A stretch of DNA of 42,043 nucleotides from an uncultured Bacilli bacterium (GCA_934133015.1 CAKPAQ010000001.1:1-42043); one strand, 5' to 3'. Counted from the first letter of the stretch, positions 7,977-17,143 are shown. Notes: a model not told the origin generated them from the letters alone. Numbers and translations are program-made.

Positions 7977-9462
7977 AATTCTGATTTTCTAAATGATCTA
8001 CTGGTTTCATAATTGGAAATAATACTACATCTCTAACAGATGGAACATTATATATTAACATCATTAATCGATCAATACCAAATCCTAAACCAGATATAGG
8101 TGGCATACCTTGTTCCATTGCAAGCATAAAGTCTTCATCTAAATCCATAGTTTCATCATCACCTTGAGCTTTAGCTTTTAATTGATCTTCAAAAGCAGCT
8201 CTTTGTTCAAAAGGATTAACAAGTTCAGAATATGCCTTACAAAGTTCAGTACCTGCAGCAACAACTTGGAACACATCAATTCTTCTCTTATCATCATCAT
8301 TTCTTCTAGCAAGTGGAATTAAAACAGCAGGATAATTATAAATAATTGTAGGTTGAATAATATTTTCTCTTATTTTCTTCTTATAAACAAAATCGATTAT
8401 TTGACTCAATGACTTATAGTCTTCTAAATCACTATAACTAAATAGACCAACTTCTACAATTTTATTTTTTAATTCTTCGGGCTCATCAATACTTAAAAAG
8501 TCAAATCCAAATATTTTTTCCATTTCTTCACAATAATTTATACGATTCCAATTTTCCTTACCGAAATCTAAAATATTATCTTTATACTCAATTTCAGTCT
8601 TACCAGTAAGTTCTATTAATAATTCTTTTATAAATCCAGTATAAAATTTAATATTATCTTCAAAATTCCAATATGAAGCATACCATTCAACCTGTGTGAA
8701 TTCTTGTAAATGTTCAGAATCCATTCCTTCATTTCTAAAACATTTAGCTACTTCGTAAACTCTATCAAATCCAGCAGCAATACATTGCTTTAAGAAAGTT
8801 TCTGGCGCTATTCTTAAATTACAATCTAAATCTAAGGCATTATGATGTGTATAAAAAGGTTTAGCACTCGCACCACAAACAGCAGTTTGAATAATAGGTG
8901 TTTCTACTTGTAAAAAGCCATGTTCCCCTAAATATCTATGTAAGAAATAATAAAACTTACTTCTCCCTAAGAAAACACTTCTAGATTCCTCATTAGTTAT
9001 CAAATCAACATATCTTTGACGATATTTAATTTCTGTATCAACTAAACCATGGAATTTATCTGGCAATGGTCTCAAAGCTTTACCTAAAAATTCAAATGAA
9101 TGAACGCGTAAAGTCTTTTCACCTGTTTGTGTTGTAAATATTTCTCCTTTAGCACCAATAAAATCACCAGAATCTATTAATTTTTTAAAGAAATCATATT
9201 TTTCTTCACCAATTATATCAACCTTAAATTCTAACTGCATAGAACCTTCCAAGTCTCTAATACGTATGAAGCTTAATTTACCCATTTTTCTCATAAAAGT
9301 AACTCTACCAGCTATACTAACATCAGTAGTACCATCTTCTAATTTACCAACTTCTTTAAGCGTATGAGTTCTTTCATATCTATCTGGATATGGATTACAT
9401 ACTTCCTTTATTGCTTCTACTTTTTCTCTTCTTACTAATTCTTGTTCTGAAAATTCTCTCAT
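7975..9462 (-). CDS. lysS: Lysyl-tRNA synthetase, class II
   Basis: 495 residues, standard LysRS length. N-terminal OB-fold anticodon-binding domain (GRVTFMRKMGKLSFIRIRD at ~55-73), then the class II catalytic core: motif 1 region RQRYVDLI, motif 2 with FRNEGMDSEHLQEFTQVEW, and motif 3 GLGFGIDRLMMLI near the C-terminus. I use the ATG at 9462 rather than the upstream ATGs at 9480/9477 because GGGGAG lies 7 bases before it; that Shine-Dalgarno sequence is also the end of the RDD gene's coding sequence. Located after dusB and the RDD gene, a dusB-lysS neighbourhood seen in other Bacilli. It probably depends on the upstream dusB transcript. Confidence 0.96.
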   Translation of the reverse strand: MREFSEQELVRREKVEAIKEVCNPYPDRYERTHTLKEVGKLEDGTTDVSIAGRVTFMRKMGKLSFIRIRDLEGSMQLEFKVDIIGEEKYDFFKKLIDSGDFIGAKGEIFTTQTGEKTLRVHSFEFLGKALRPLPDKFHGLVDTEIKYRQRYVDLITNEESRSVFLGRSKFYYFLHRYLGEHGFLQVETPIIQTAVCGASAKPFYTHHNALDLDCNLRIAPETFLKQCIAAGFDRVYEVAKCFRNEGMDSEHLQEFTQVEWYASYWNFEDNIKFYTGFIKELLIELTGKTEIEYKDNILDFGKENWNRINYCEEMEKIFGFDFLSIDEPEELKNKIVEVGLFSYSDLEDYKSLSQIIDFVYKKKIRENIIQPTIIYNYPAVLIPLARRNDDDKRRIDVFQVVAAGTELCKAYSELVNPFEQRAAFEDQLKAKAQGDDETMDLDEDFMLAMEQGMPPISGLGFGIDRLMMLIYNVPSVRDVVLFPIMKPVDHLENQN

Positions 9463-9466
9463 AATA

Positions 9467-10177
9467 TTACTCCCCATCACACATAATTACTTTTGTATGA
9501 GCAAGGTAATCTTGTATACCACGCCCATCTTTTTTATACATCATCATAAATGCAGATACAATCACTAAAACAGATTGAATACCTTGTAATATATAACTTG
9601 TATAGAAATAGATTTCTTTACCTGTAAATAATACCAATCCAATTAGCACAATATTTATAAGTAAAGAATTAACAATTATTGAACGCATAATATAATTATT
9701 AACATTTAACTCATCACCATTATTTGAAACAACTTTTATATGCATCAATTTCTTACCAATAGTTTGACCTTTATTATAACATTGAAATACTACATAATAC
9801 AAAATAATTACTACTACCTCAACAATCATAGTTAAAACATTACTACGATCTAAATCAGGAACTATTTCTACAGATTTGTTAATAAACTCAGTACTAGATA
9901 TTTCACCAGCTTTAAAATCTGTCTGAACCTTTTTATATTCTTCTAGATATTTAGAATAATTACCAGATTGAGGTACCACTAACATAATCAAAGTTAATAC
10001 AATAGAAACAAGTAAAGCATCTACTATATACGCAATAAGTCTTGGAAAGAAAAATGCTTTTTGTGTATTATTACCTTCCTCATATATTACTTCATCTACT
10101 TTTTTATCTTTGACTTGTTCTGAATTTTTTTCTTCAAATTCAGCCTCTATTACTTTCTTTTTTTCTTTAGTTGACAT
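9467..10177 (-). CDS. RDD family membrane protein
   Basis: About 236 residues. A charged N-terminus (residues 1-40, rich in Lys and Glu) is followed by an RDD-type membrane domain: FPRLIAYIVDALLVSIVL with the family's conserved Arg and Asp, a second helix around VEVVVIILYYVVF, then YNKGQTIGKKLMHIKVVS, the typical RDD motif after the second helix, and two more hydrophobic segments before GRGIQDYLAHTKVI. The function is unknown for most RDD proteins; some have been linked to ion transport. Start taken at the internal ATG at 10177, which gives better spacing from AGAGATGA than the ATG at 10186. It overlaps the dusB end by 11 bases and lysS follows immediately, so the three are probably one operon. 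Confidence 0.85.
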   Translation of the reverse strand: MSTKEKKKVIEAEFEEKNSEQVKDKKVDEVIYEEGNNTQKAFFFPRLIAYIVDALLVSIVLTLIMLVVPQSGNYSKYLEEYKKVQTDFKAGEISSTEFINKSVEIVPDLDRSNVLTMIVEVVVIILYYVVFQCYNKGQTIGKKLMHIKVVSNNGDELNVNNYIMRSIIVNSLLINIVLIGLVLFTGKEIYFYTSYILQGIQSVLVIVSAFMMMYKKDGRGIQDYLAHTKVIMCDGE

Positions 10178-11162
10178 TATAATCATCTCTTTCTATATAA
10201 TTTTTATATTCAACCAATATTTCAATTATATCAGATATTTTGTTACATAGAAATATTTTGTTTTTAATTTCATTAGATTTTGGTAAACCTTTTAAGTACC
10301 AAGCAATATGACTTCTTATTTCAAGAACAGCTAATTTTTCACATTTTAACTCATTTAAATTGTTTAAATGTTCCAAACACATATCTATTCTTTCAGTCAT
10401 TGTTGGATTAGGTAAAACTGTACCATCATCAAGATAAGCATTTATTTGTTTAATCAACCAAGGATTTCCTAAAATACCTCTACCTATCATTATCGCATCA
10501 CAACCCGTTTCATCTATCATTCTTTTAGCATCATAAATATTAAGAATATCACCATTTCCAATTACTGGAATACTAACTACCTCTTTCACAGCTTTAATGA
10601 TTGACCAATCAGCTTTTCCAGAATAACCTTGAGACCTAGTTCTAGGATGAACACAAATAGCGCTAGCCCCTGCTTCTTCACAAATTTTAGCTACTTCAAC
10701 GGCATTAATATGCTCACTATCCCAACCACTTCTTATTTTAACAGTTACCGGAATAGGAACAGCATTAACGACACTAGAAACAATTTCTTTAATTTTAGCA
10801 GGATTTTTAAGTAATGCACTACCAGCTTGACTACGTATAGCTACCTTAGGTACAGGACAACCCATATTTATATCTATAATATCAGGTTCCATATTTTCAT
10901 ATATATATTTAGCCGCTTCAACAAAAGATTCCTTATCACTACCAAATATTTGTTGCGTAATAGGTCTTTCACTATCTTCCATATAAAGCATATCTAGTGT
11001 TTTCTTATTATTATAAAAAATTGCTTTATCACTAACCATTTCAGCATAAATTAAGCCACAGCCCATCTTTTTAATAATTTTTCTAAAACTAGAATTCCCA
11101 ATACCTGCCATTGGTGCTAGCACTGTTCTATTTTGGATTTCAACATTACCAATTTTCCACAT
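10167..11162 (-). CDS. dusB: tRNA-dihydrouridine synthase DusB
   Basis: 331-residue FMN-dependent TIM-barrel enzyme reducing uridines to dihydrouridine in tRNA. Visible features: LAPMAGIGNSSFRKI (FMN phosphate region near the N-terminus), DINMGCPVPKV with the catalytic Cys at ~100, KIRSGWD, CVHPRTRSQGYSGKADW, and IGNGDI followed by GCDAIMIGRGILGNPW (the FMN-binding barrel end). A helical RNA-binding C-terminus follows. The start is at 11162, the third codon of the longest frame, where GAGGG has 7-base spacing. Same position upstream of lysS as in Bacillus. Confidence 0.94.
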   Translation of the reverse strand: MWKIGNVEIQNRTVLAPMAGIGNSSFRKIIKKMGCGLIYAEMVSDKAIFYNNKKTLDMLYMEDSERPITQQIFGSDKESFVEAAKYIYENMEPDIIDINMGCPVPKVAIRSQAGSALLKNPAKIKEIVSSVVNAVPIPVTVKIRSGWDSEHINAVEVAKICEEAGASAICVHPRTRSQGYSGKADWSIIKAVKEVVSIPVIGNGDILNIYDAKRMIDETGCDAIMIGRGILGNPWLIKQINAYLDDGTVLPNPTMTERIDMCLEHLNNLNELKCEKLAVLEIRSHIAWYLKGLPKSNEIKNKIFLCNKISDIIEILVEYKNYIERDDYNVN

Positions 11163-11185
11163 AAACATCCCTCAAATTACTAAAG

Positions 11186-11194
11186 ATAATATCA
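11186..11194 (-). promoter_or_regulatory. Possible extended -10 promoter for dusB-RDD-lysS
   Basis: On the minus strand TGATATTAT (extended -10, TG at 11194-11193, TATTAT at 11191-11186) lies about 23 bases before the dusB start and just past the preceding terminator. No clear -35. Confidence 0.35.
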
Positions 11195-11201
11195 CAAAAT
11201 T

Positions 11202-11230
11202 AAAAAAAAAGATAGAACTAATTATCTATC
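11202..11230 (-). terminator. Terminator after the polytopic membrane protein gene
   Basis: Minus-strand stem GATAGA, 8-base loop, TCTATC, followed by nine T residues. The gene's TAG stop lies in the loop. Confidence 0.7.
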
Positions 11231-12729
11231 CTCTTAAAAACTATATACTCATATCTATCTCCACTAGTTACTTCTAATTTATGATCTTTAACTTTTTCTT
11301 TAGCAGTATACATTATTTCATAATCACTATCATGTAGTAATAATTGATATAAAATATCTGTTTTCTTAACTAATAAGTGGGTAAAATTATATTTATTTAA
11401 AAAATCTTTATAATATAATCCACCATTTTGTAACACATATAATTCAATTAAAACATCATCACTTTTATTGTTTGCTTTCAAAAATATTTCCGCCCTACTA
11501 TCAATATATACTTTTATTCCCAAATATTCAGCGTAATTACATTCACCATAGTTACAATAAAGCCTTACTTTATTAATATCTTCCTTATTATATATTTCAA
11601 CGATACCATCAGATACAGATGACTTTATAATTAAAAAATTAGGATTTAAATTAACGAAAATTAAAAAGAAAGCTAAAATAATTATCATAACAACAAAATA
11701 TATAAAATATTTTTTATCTTTTACTTCTTTGATTTGATAAAACTTATCATTAAGATAAAAACCAAGTGGATAGATTCCAGCTACTGCAAAAAAAGCAATC
11801 CCGCGATATGAAGAAATAGCTAAATAAGTAGTACCGATTAACAAAAGAAAATGTCTTAAACTTATTTTTTTACTATTAAATAGTAAATAAAACAAATAAG
11901 TTCCAAAAACAATCAAAAACGTACTAAGTCCCCTTATAGTATGAACATCAGGAACCATCATCTCTGTAACAAAATTATTTATAACATCTACCCCATAAGA
12001 AGTAAATAAATAAGTAATAGCCTTTACTCCATATGGATTTATAAAACCACATATAAACATAATAAAAGTAATTAATAAAAGTCTTTTAAAACTATTAATG
12101 TCCTTATAAGAGACAATAGAACCAAAACTAAAACTAAAATTATCTAATATAAAAGGAACAATAAAACAAAACAGTAATAACCACATTGAGGCATGGCAAT
12201 TTATCATTAATATTGATAATAATGGTAAAAAATATAGTATTTTAAGATCATTTTTTATTTTATATCTTTCTAAAATATAAAGCTCTGTCATTAAAATAGA
12301 TAGTGAAAACATTTGCGGTCTAGCCACCACAAATGAAAAAGAAATAATTATACTTATTATAAAAGTAATCAATACTGCAATATTTCTTTTATCTTTAGTA
12401 ACTATCATTAATAATTTATAGGTAATAAAAATCAAATAAATATTCAAAATATTAGCTATTATATATGGACCAATTTTGCCAACTATATTATAACTTAAGT
12501 AAAACAAGACATCAGGTATCCATTGTTGAATCACCAAAGAAAAATTACTATGTATTGTAAAAATATCAGTAGTAATAAAACCCTTTTGTAAAATAGTTCT
12601 TCCTGTATTCATTAAAAACCATATATCATTATCAAAAGCTGATGATGTCAAAAATCCAAACAAGATAGGAATTAATAAAAAAGATAATGATTCCCACTTT
12701 GAAGGATGATAATTTAATATTTTTTTCAT
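11218..12729 (-). CDS. Polytopic membrane protein, GT-C-glycosyltransferase-like
   Basis: 503 residues with about eleven or twelve hydrophobic segments up to residue ~365, then a ~135-residue soluble domain. Near the N-terminus the segment FDNDIWFLMNTGRTILQKG, followed by a second half with VIQQWIPDVLFYLSY, matches a pattern I know from bacterial membrane proteins of unknown function (D.D.W...TG..I...G, then W...EWL) that look like GT-C-fold lipid-linked sugar transferases. This would put the acidic loop outside the membrane. The C-terminal part includes YNKEDINKVRLYCNYGECNYAEYLGIKVYIDSR in pieces typical of these proteins. Start at the ATG at 12729 with GGTGAT five bases upstream. It stands alone between a promoter and a terminator. 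Function unproven. Confidence 0.68.
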   Translation of the reverse strand: MKKILNYHPSKWESLSFLLIPILFGFLTSSAFDNDIWFLMNTGRTILQKGFITTDIFTIHSNFSLVIQQWIPDVLFYLSYNIVGKIGPYIIANILNIYLIFITYKLLMIVTKDKRNIAVLITFIISIIISFSFVVARPQMFSLSILMTELYILERYKIKNDLKILYFLPLLSILMINCHASMWLLLFCFIVPFILDNFSFSFGSIVSYKDINSFKRLLLITFIMFICGFINPYGVKAITYLFTSYGVDVINNFVTEMMVPDVHTIRGLSTFLIVFGTYLFYLLFNSKKISLRHFLLLIGTTYLAISSYRGIAFFAVAGIYPLGFYLNDKFYQIKEVKDKKYFIYFVVMIIILAFFLIFVNLNPNFLIIKSSVSDGIVEIYNKEDINKVRLYCNYGECNYAEYLGIKVYIDSRAEIFLKANNKSDDVLIELYVLQNGGLYYKDFLNKYNFTHLLVKKTDILYQLLLHDSDYEIMYTAKEKVKDHKLEVTSGDRYEYIVFKRIDN

Positions 12730-12746
12730 AACCAATCACCAAGGAA

Positions 12747-12775
12747 ATAGTAACAAAACCATCAATAAAAATCAA
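12747..12775 (-). promoter_or_regulatory. Predicted sigma-A promoter of the polytopic membrane protein gene
   Basis: TTGATT (12775-12770), 17-base spacer, TACTAT (12752-12747), with TG in the extended -10 position, about 18 bases upstream of the start codon. Confidence 0.6.
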
Positions 12776-12792
12776 TAACTTTTATAAATACT

Positions 12793-12819
12793 AAAAAAGA
12801 AAGCTAAAAACTAGCTTTC
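12793..12819 (-). terminator. Terminator of the ftsH operon
   Basis: Minus-strand stem GAAAGCTA, loop GTTTT, TAGCTTTC followed by six T residues. The stem includes the last codons and stop of the small gene after ftsH. Confidence 0.85.
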
Positions 12820-13317
12820 CAATTTTGCTTTCTTATAAATATACTGTTTTTCTTCTGTATCAATAATTGATGGACAATCAAGTATATAATAATTTTTAAT
12901 TCGTTTAAATTGTGAAACAAACTCATCAGTTTCAGTAACTCTAGTAATAGGTGAAAAGGAAGTAGGCAAATAATCTCTAAGCATTAATTTAGAAATATTT
13001 TTAACTTTTCTCTGAGATAACTCTTTACTAGGATGATATCCCATAGCATATAAATAAAGAGAAATATTACAATATGGAATTATTACAAAATCTTTATCAT
13101 TAACATTACTATAACTATCCTCAGTTTTTAAATCAACAATTGGATAATCAATATCCATTGAGTTTATTTTATTAGCAGCATCAGTTCCAATATTAACTGT
13201 ATCAGTACCATCAGTAGAATAAAGAATTCTTCTAACTGGAACATATCCAGGAGTTAAACTATATTGATCTTTTAATAATTTAACAACCCATCCAAGATTT
13301 AAATTTTCTATTGTCAT
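12811..13317 (-). CDS. Conserved-looking protein of unknown function downstream of ftsH
   Basis: 168 residues, no signal peptide and no membrane segment. I do not recognise the family. The sequence has mixed alpha/beta character, with two stretches that look like compact strands and turns (residues ~25-50, YVPVRRILYSTDGTDTVNIG; residues ~70-95, DKDFVIIPYCNISLYLY) and a C-terminus of alternating charged and aromatic residues (FKRIKNYYILDCPSIID). An AGAGG ribosome binding site precedes the ATG nine bases after ftsH, and the operon terminator overlaps its stop, so it is co-expressed with tilS-ftsH. In Bacillus coaX and hslO hold this position; this protein resembles neither. Confidence 0.8.
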   Translation of the reverse strand: MTIENLNLGWVVKLLKDQYSLTPGYVPVRRILYSTDGTDTVNIGTDAANKINSMDIDYPIVDLKTEDSYSNVNDKDFVIIPYCNISLYLYAMGYHPSKELSQRKVKNISKLMLRDYLPTSFSPITRVTETDEFVSQFKRIKNYYILDCPSIIDTEEKQYIYKKAKLES

Positions 13318-13326
13318 AAATACCTC

Positions 13327-15285
13327 TTATTTATCGCTTTCTTCAATTGCCTTTTCTAATTCTTCTTTATTCATTTTAGAAATACCTTTAATACCTTTTT
13401 CTTTAGCTATAGTTTTTAATTCAGCTACTGTTTTATCTAACTTTTCATCATCCGGCATGTGACCTGTTTCTACTAAAGAATCAATTTGTTCCTTAGTAAT
13501 AGTCTCATATTCTAATAAAGCATCCGCAATTAATTTAACTAAGTTTCTATTTTCTAATAATAAACTTTTAGCTTGTTTGTAACATTCATCAATAATTTTA
13601 CGAACTTCTTTATCTATTTCATGCGCTATTTCATTAGAGAAGTTTTTACTCTTATTATAATCTCTACCTAAGAAAACGCCACCTTCTTGTTGTTCTAATT
13701 GAACTGGTCCTAAATCACTCATACCATATTCAGTAACCATAGCACGAGCAATTTTTGTAGCTTTCTCAAAATCATTATGAGCTCCAGTTGTTACCTCTTT
13801 AAACTCAATTTCTTCTGAGACACGTCCACCAAGTAATCCCGTAATTCTTTCTAACAATTCACTCTTAGTAGCCAAGTAAGTTTCTTCTTTTGGCATCATA
13901 AGTGTATAACCACCTGCTTGCCCACGAGGAATAATAGTAATCTTTTGAACATCATCAGCATTTGGTAATTTAATACCAAGTACTGCATGACCAGCCTCAT
14001 GATAAGCAACTACTCTACGTTCATGCTCAGTATATTTTCTAGATAACTTGGCTGGACCACCAATAACACGGTCAGTAGCTTCATCTATTTCACTCATAGT
14101 AATTGCATCTTTATTTCTTCTAACAGCTAAAAGTGCAGCTTCATTTAATAAATTTTCCAAAGCAGCTCCACTAAATCCTGGTGTTCTTTTAGCTAAATAT
14201 TCAAGTTTTACACTTGGAGCCAATACTTTATTTCTAGCATGAACTTTTAAAATATCTTCACGTTCACGTACATCTGGTAAATCAACTGTAACTTGTCTAT
14301 CAAAACGACCTGGTCTTAAAAGTGCTGGGTCTAAAACATCAGCACGGTTAGTAGCGGCCATAATAATAATACCTTCATTAACTCCAAAACCATCCATTTC
14401 AGTAAGTAATTGGTTCAATGTTTGTTCACGTTCATCATGTCCACCACCAAGTCCAGTCCCACGTTGTCTACCTACTGCATCTATTTCATCAATAAATATT
14501 AAACATGGTGCGTTATGTTTAGCTTGTTTAAACATATCTCTAACACGACTAGCTCCAACACCAACAAATAATTCTACAAAGTCAGAACCACTTATAAAAT
14601 AAAATGGAACATTTGCCTCTCCTGCAACAGCTTTAGCAAGTAATGTTTTACCAGTACCAGGAGGACCAACTAATAATACTCCTTTAGGAATTCTCGCACC
14701 TAATTTAGTAAACTTCTTAGGATTTTTCAAGAAATCAATTAACTCACTAACTTCTTCTTTTTCTTCCTTTAAACCAGCAACATCTTTAAATGTAACTTTG
14801 TTTGTATCATTACTTAATCTAGCTCTACTCTTACCAAAATCCATAGATTTATTAGCGCCACCAATTTGTCTAGTTAAAAAGAAGAATCCTAATCCAACTA
14901 ACAAAATAATTGGTACAACATTTACTAATATTAAAAGTAAAGTACTTGATTCAGGATCTGCATTAGTAGTAATTTTAAAGTTATTACTTTCCTCTGCCGC
15001 AAAAATAGTTTTAATTACTTCATCACTAAGTGGAACACGAGAAGTAAAAGTCTCATTTTCTTTATATCCTTCTAATTTACCACTTATTTCATATACAACA
15101 GCTCTTTCTTTAGGAGTAATAGATAATTCAGTTACTTTACCACTGTTAACTGCATCTACCAACTGATCATATGTAAATACATTAACATTTTGATTTAATA
15201 CCCCAAATAAATAATAAATTCCAAACACAAATAATATTAAAAATAAATATGGTAATAATCCTCTTTTTATGTTATTTTTTCTCAT
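13327..15285 (-). CDS. ftsH: ATP-dependent zinc metalloprotease FtsH with a Rho-N-like C-terminal tail
   Basis: 652-residue membrane-anchored AAA protease degrading membrane and short-lived cytoplasmic proteins. Order: N-terminal helix (residues ~9-28), extracytoplasmic domain (~30-110), second helix (~115-138), AAA domain with GPPGTGKT (~206-213), FIDEIDAVGRQRG and the second region of homology NRADVLDPALLRPGRFDR, then the M41 protease with HEAGH (~427-431) and a third zinc ligand Asp further on. Residues ~617-652 are unusual: TVAELKTIAKEKGIKGISK then MNKEELEKAIEE closely resembles a Rho N-terminal (SAP-like) helical domain, not part of normal FtsH. AAAGGAGG precedes the ATG. The gene follows tilS by 14 bases, as in many Bacilli. 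Confidence 0.97.
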   Translation of the reverse strand: MRKNNIKRGLLPYLFLILFVFGIYYLFGVLNQNVNVFTYDQLVDAVNSGKVTELSITPKERAVVYEISGKLEGYKENETFTSRVPLSDEVIKTIFAAEESNNFKITTNADPESSTLLLILVNVVPIILLVGLGFFFLTRQIGGANKSMDFGKSRARLSNDTNKVTFKDVAGLKEEKEEVSELIDFLKNPKKFTKLGARIPKGVLLVGPPGTGKTLLAKAVAGEANVPFYFISGSDFVELFVGVGASRVRDMFKQAKHNAPCLIFIDEIDAVGRQRGTGLGGGHDEREQTLNQLLTEMDGFGVNEGIIIMAATNRADVLDPALLRPGRFDRQVTVDLPDVREREDILKVHARNKVLAPSVKLEYLAKRTPGFSGAALENLLNEAALLAVRRNKDAITMSEIDEATDRVIGGPAKLSRKYTEHERRVVAYHEAGHAVLGIKLPNADDVQKITIIPRGQAGGYTLMMPKEETYLATKSELLERITGLLGGRVSEEIEFKEVTTGAHNDFEKATKIARAMVTEYGMSDLGPVQLEQQEGGVFLGRDYNKSKNFSNEIAHEIDKEVRKIIDECYKQAKSLLLENRNLVKLIADALLEYETITKEQIDSLVETGHMPDDEKLDKTVAELKTIAKEKGIKGISKMNKEELEKAIEESDK

Positions 15286-15299
15286 AAAAATTGCCTCCT

Positions 15300-16625
15300 T
15301 TAATAATATCTATATATTATATCACATTTTTCATTTTTTTGTTTATTAAATTTACTCTTCTTAAGCCCTGGAATCCAAACTACTTGATCATTAGAATCAA
15401 CTACTATTGGCCATAATTCTCTTTCCTTCATAGGAATTTTCATATCAATAAAGATATCCTTTACTTTTTTATGACCATTAGTACCCTTTAAAAAAATCTT
15501 ATCACCATATTTTCTTGTTCTAACATATAAAGGTAAGGAAACATCTTCACTTGATAACCTACATATATCATTACCATTAGAATCACACGAACTAAGCTTT
15601 TCTATTCTTTTACCATTTGGCAAATGAGCATAATCAATTAATTCTATTTCATAATTATTAACTTCTTTAGATTCATCTTTAATATATAAAGTATTATATG
15701 CTTTAGTTATTCTAATATTATTAGGTAAGTATATATATGTATTCTTTTTTCTAGAACCAATTAGATTTTCTATTAAATGAACATGATTATCATTAACAAG
15801 CATTAAGTCATCATTATAAATATCTTCTAACATTAAATAAAGTATTTTTTCTCTAATAATATCATCCTGTTCCAAATACAAATCAATATCAATTTTACCA
15901 TCACAGTAAACTTTATTGAATATTTTTTTTACTTGTTTATTGATAAAATCATCATATTTTTCTAAAGTCTTACTAAACTTAAGGAATTTTTCATGTACAT
16001 CAACTTGTTCACTTTTAAGAAATGGAAGAACTGTCATTCTATAACGATTTCTAGTATACTTATCTTTAAAGTTAGATTGATCAACAACATAAGGTATATT
16101 ATTTTTCTTATCAAATTCTTCTATTTCTGCTTTTGTAAGATAAATAAGTGGTCTAACTAATTTATAACCATCCATATCAACAATTTGACTAAAACCACTA
16201 TAACCTCTCAATGTTGAACCACGTACTATTCTCATTAAAATAGTTTCCATTAAATCATCACCATGATGAGCAGTCATTAAATAATTTGCGTTGTACTTAC
16301 GAACCATTGATTCAAAGTAATTATATCTAATTGTACGAGCTTCATTATGACAGTTATCATCACTATATTTTTCAATAATCATACTTTCAAACATTATATT
16401 ATGCTCTTTACAATAACTTTCCAAAAACTCTTTTTCTTGTTTACTAACTTTTCTAACATTATGATTAACATGACAACAAACTAAATACAATTTTTTATTC
16501 TTACGAATTTTTTCCAATATATACAATAATGCCATAGAATCAGGTCCACCTGATACTCCTACAATAATAACATCATCATCTTTTAATTTAAGTTCATTAT
16601 TCAAAAAATTATAAACTCTTTTCAT
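15300..16625 (-). CDS. tilS: tRNA(Ile)-lysidine synthase TilS
   Basis: 441-residue N-type ATP pyrophosphatase that changes C34 of the CAU-anticodon tRNA-Ile to lysidine so that it reads AUA, an important codon in this A+T-rich genome. The PP-loop SGGPDSMALL is at residues ~23-32; the CCHVNHNVRK and AHHGDDLMETILMRIVRG segments are the usual TilS motifs, and the C-terminal tRNA-binding domain is present (LPLYVRTRKYGDKIFLKGTNG, divided here by position, ~375-395). Start chosen at 16625, where GAAGGTGA precedes the ATG by four bases; the frame opens six codons earlier. It leads a tilS-ftsH operon. Confidence 0.95.
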   Translation of the reverse strand: MKRVYNFLNNELKLKDDDVIIVGVSGGPDSMALLYILEKIRKNKKLYLVCCHVNHNVRKVSKQEKEFLESYCKEHNIMFESMIIEKYSDDNCHNEARTIRYNYFESMVRKYNANYLMTAHHGDDLMETILMRIVRGSTLRGYSGFSQIVDMDGYKLVRPLIYLTKAEIEEFDKKNNIPYVVDQSNFKDKYTRNRYRMTVLPFLKSEQVDVHEKFLKFSKTLEKYDDFINKQVKKIFNKVYCDGKIDIDLYLEQDDIIREKILYLMLEDIYNDDLMLVNDNHVHLIENLIGSRKKNTYIYLPNNIRITKAYNTLYIKDESKEVNNYEIELIDYAHLPNGKRIEKLSSCDSNGNDICRLSSEDVSLPLYVRTRKYGDKIFLKGTNGHKKVKDIFIDMKIPMKERELWPIVVDSNDQVVWIPGLKKSKFNKQKNEKCDIIYRYY

Positions 16626-16648
16626 AGATTCACCTTCAAACATCTAGT

Positions 16649-16657
16649 ATTTTAACA
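16649..16657 (-). promoter_or_regulatory. Possible extended -10 promoter for tilS-ftsH
   Basis: TGTTAAAAT on the minus strand (TAAAAT at 16654-16649, TG at 16657-16656) about 24 bases before the tilS start. No good -35 hexamer; support is positional, since a terminator precedes this gap. Confidence 0.35.
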
Positions 16658-16748
16658 CATAACAAAGAATAAAAATTCATTTTTTTAATATTTTGAATTT
16701 TTATAATCATTTTTATTCAAAGTACTACGTCACAAAAATACATAAACT

Positions 16749-16780
16749 AAAAAAAAGAAACACAAGTCTATTGTATTTCT
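16749..16780 (-). terminator. Terminator after divIC
   Basis: Minus-strand 10-bp stem AGAAATACAA, loop TAGAC, TTGTGTTTCT (one U-G pair), followed by a run of T residues. Ends the yabP-yabQ-divIC transcript. Confidence 0.87.
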
Positions 16781-16789
16781 AAAATCCAA

Positions 16790-17086
16790 CTATTCATCAT
16801 CTGGTAGGCGAATTATTAATTCGCCATCCTTAGAATACATATATTTTTCCCTAGCATATCTTGCCACATAATCAGGATCTTCAAGTTTATTAGCATCTAT
16901 TTTAAGTTCTGCTTCCTTTTCCCTTAAAGTAAGTATTTCTTCTTGTAATTGATTTTTTTCATTATATTTTTCAGATATTTTAATCCAGTAATTACCAACA
17001 GCAGTAAACACGGTAAAAATGGCTACAAGACATATTGGTACAAATAAACATAAACGTTTACGAGATTTTCTTTGTTTCCTTGCCAT
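16790..17086 (-). CDS. divIC: Septum formation initiator family protein DivIC
   Basis: 98-residue bitopic division protein. A very basic cytoplasmic N-terminus (ARKQRKSRKR) leads into one membrane helix (residues ~11-32), then a coiled coil (~37-65, EKNQLQEEILTLREKEAEL) and the conserved DivIC/FtsB C-terminal motif DPDYVARYAREKYMYSKDGE. In the family it forms a complex with FtsL and DivIB at the division septum. It comes after yabQ as in Bacillus, where yabP-yabQ-divIC are transcribed together. GGGAG lies upstream of the ATG. Confidence 0.93.
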   Translation of the reverse strand: MARKQRKSRKRLCLFVPICLVAIFTVFTAVGNYWIKISEKYNEKNQLQEEILTLREKEAELKIDANKLEDPDYVARYAREKYMYSKDGELIIRLPDDE

Positions 17087-17143
17087 CTAACCATCTCCCA
17101 ACTACATTATAGAAATAATATCTAAAAACTTCAAGTAATAATT

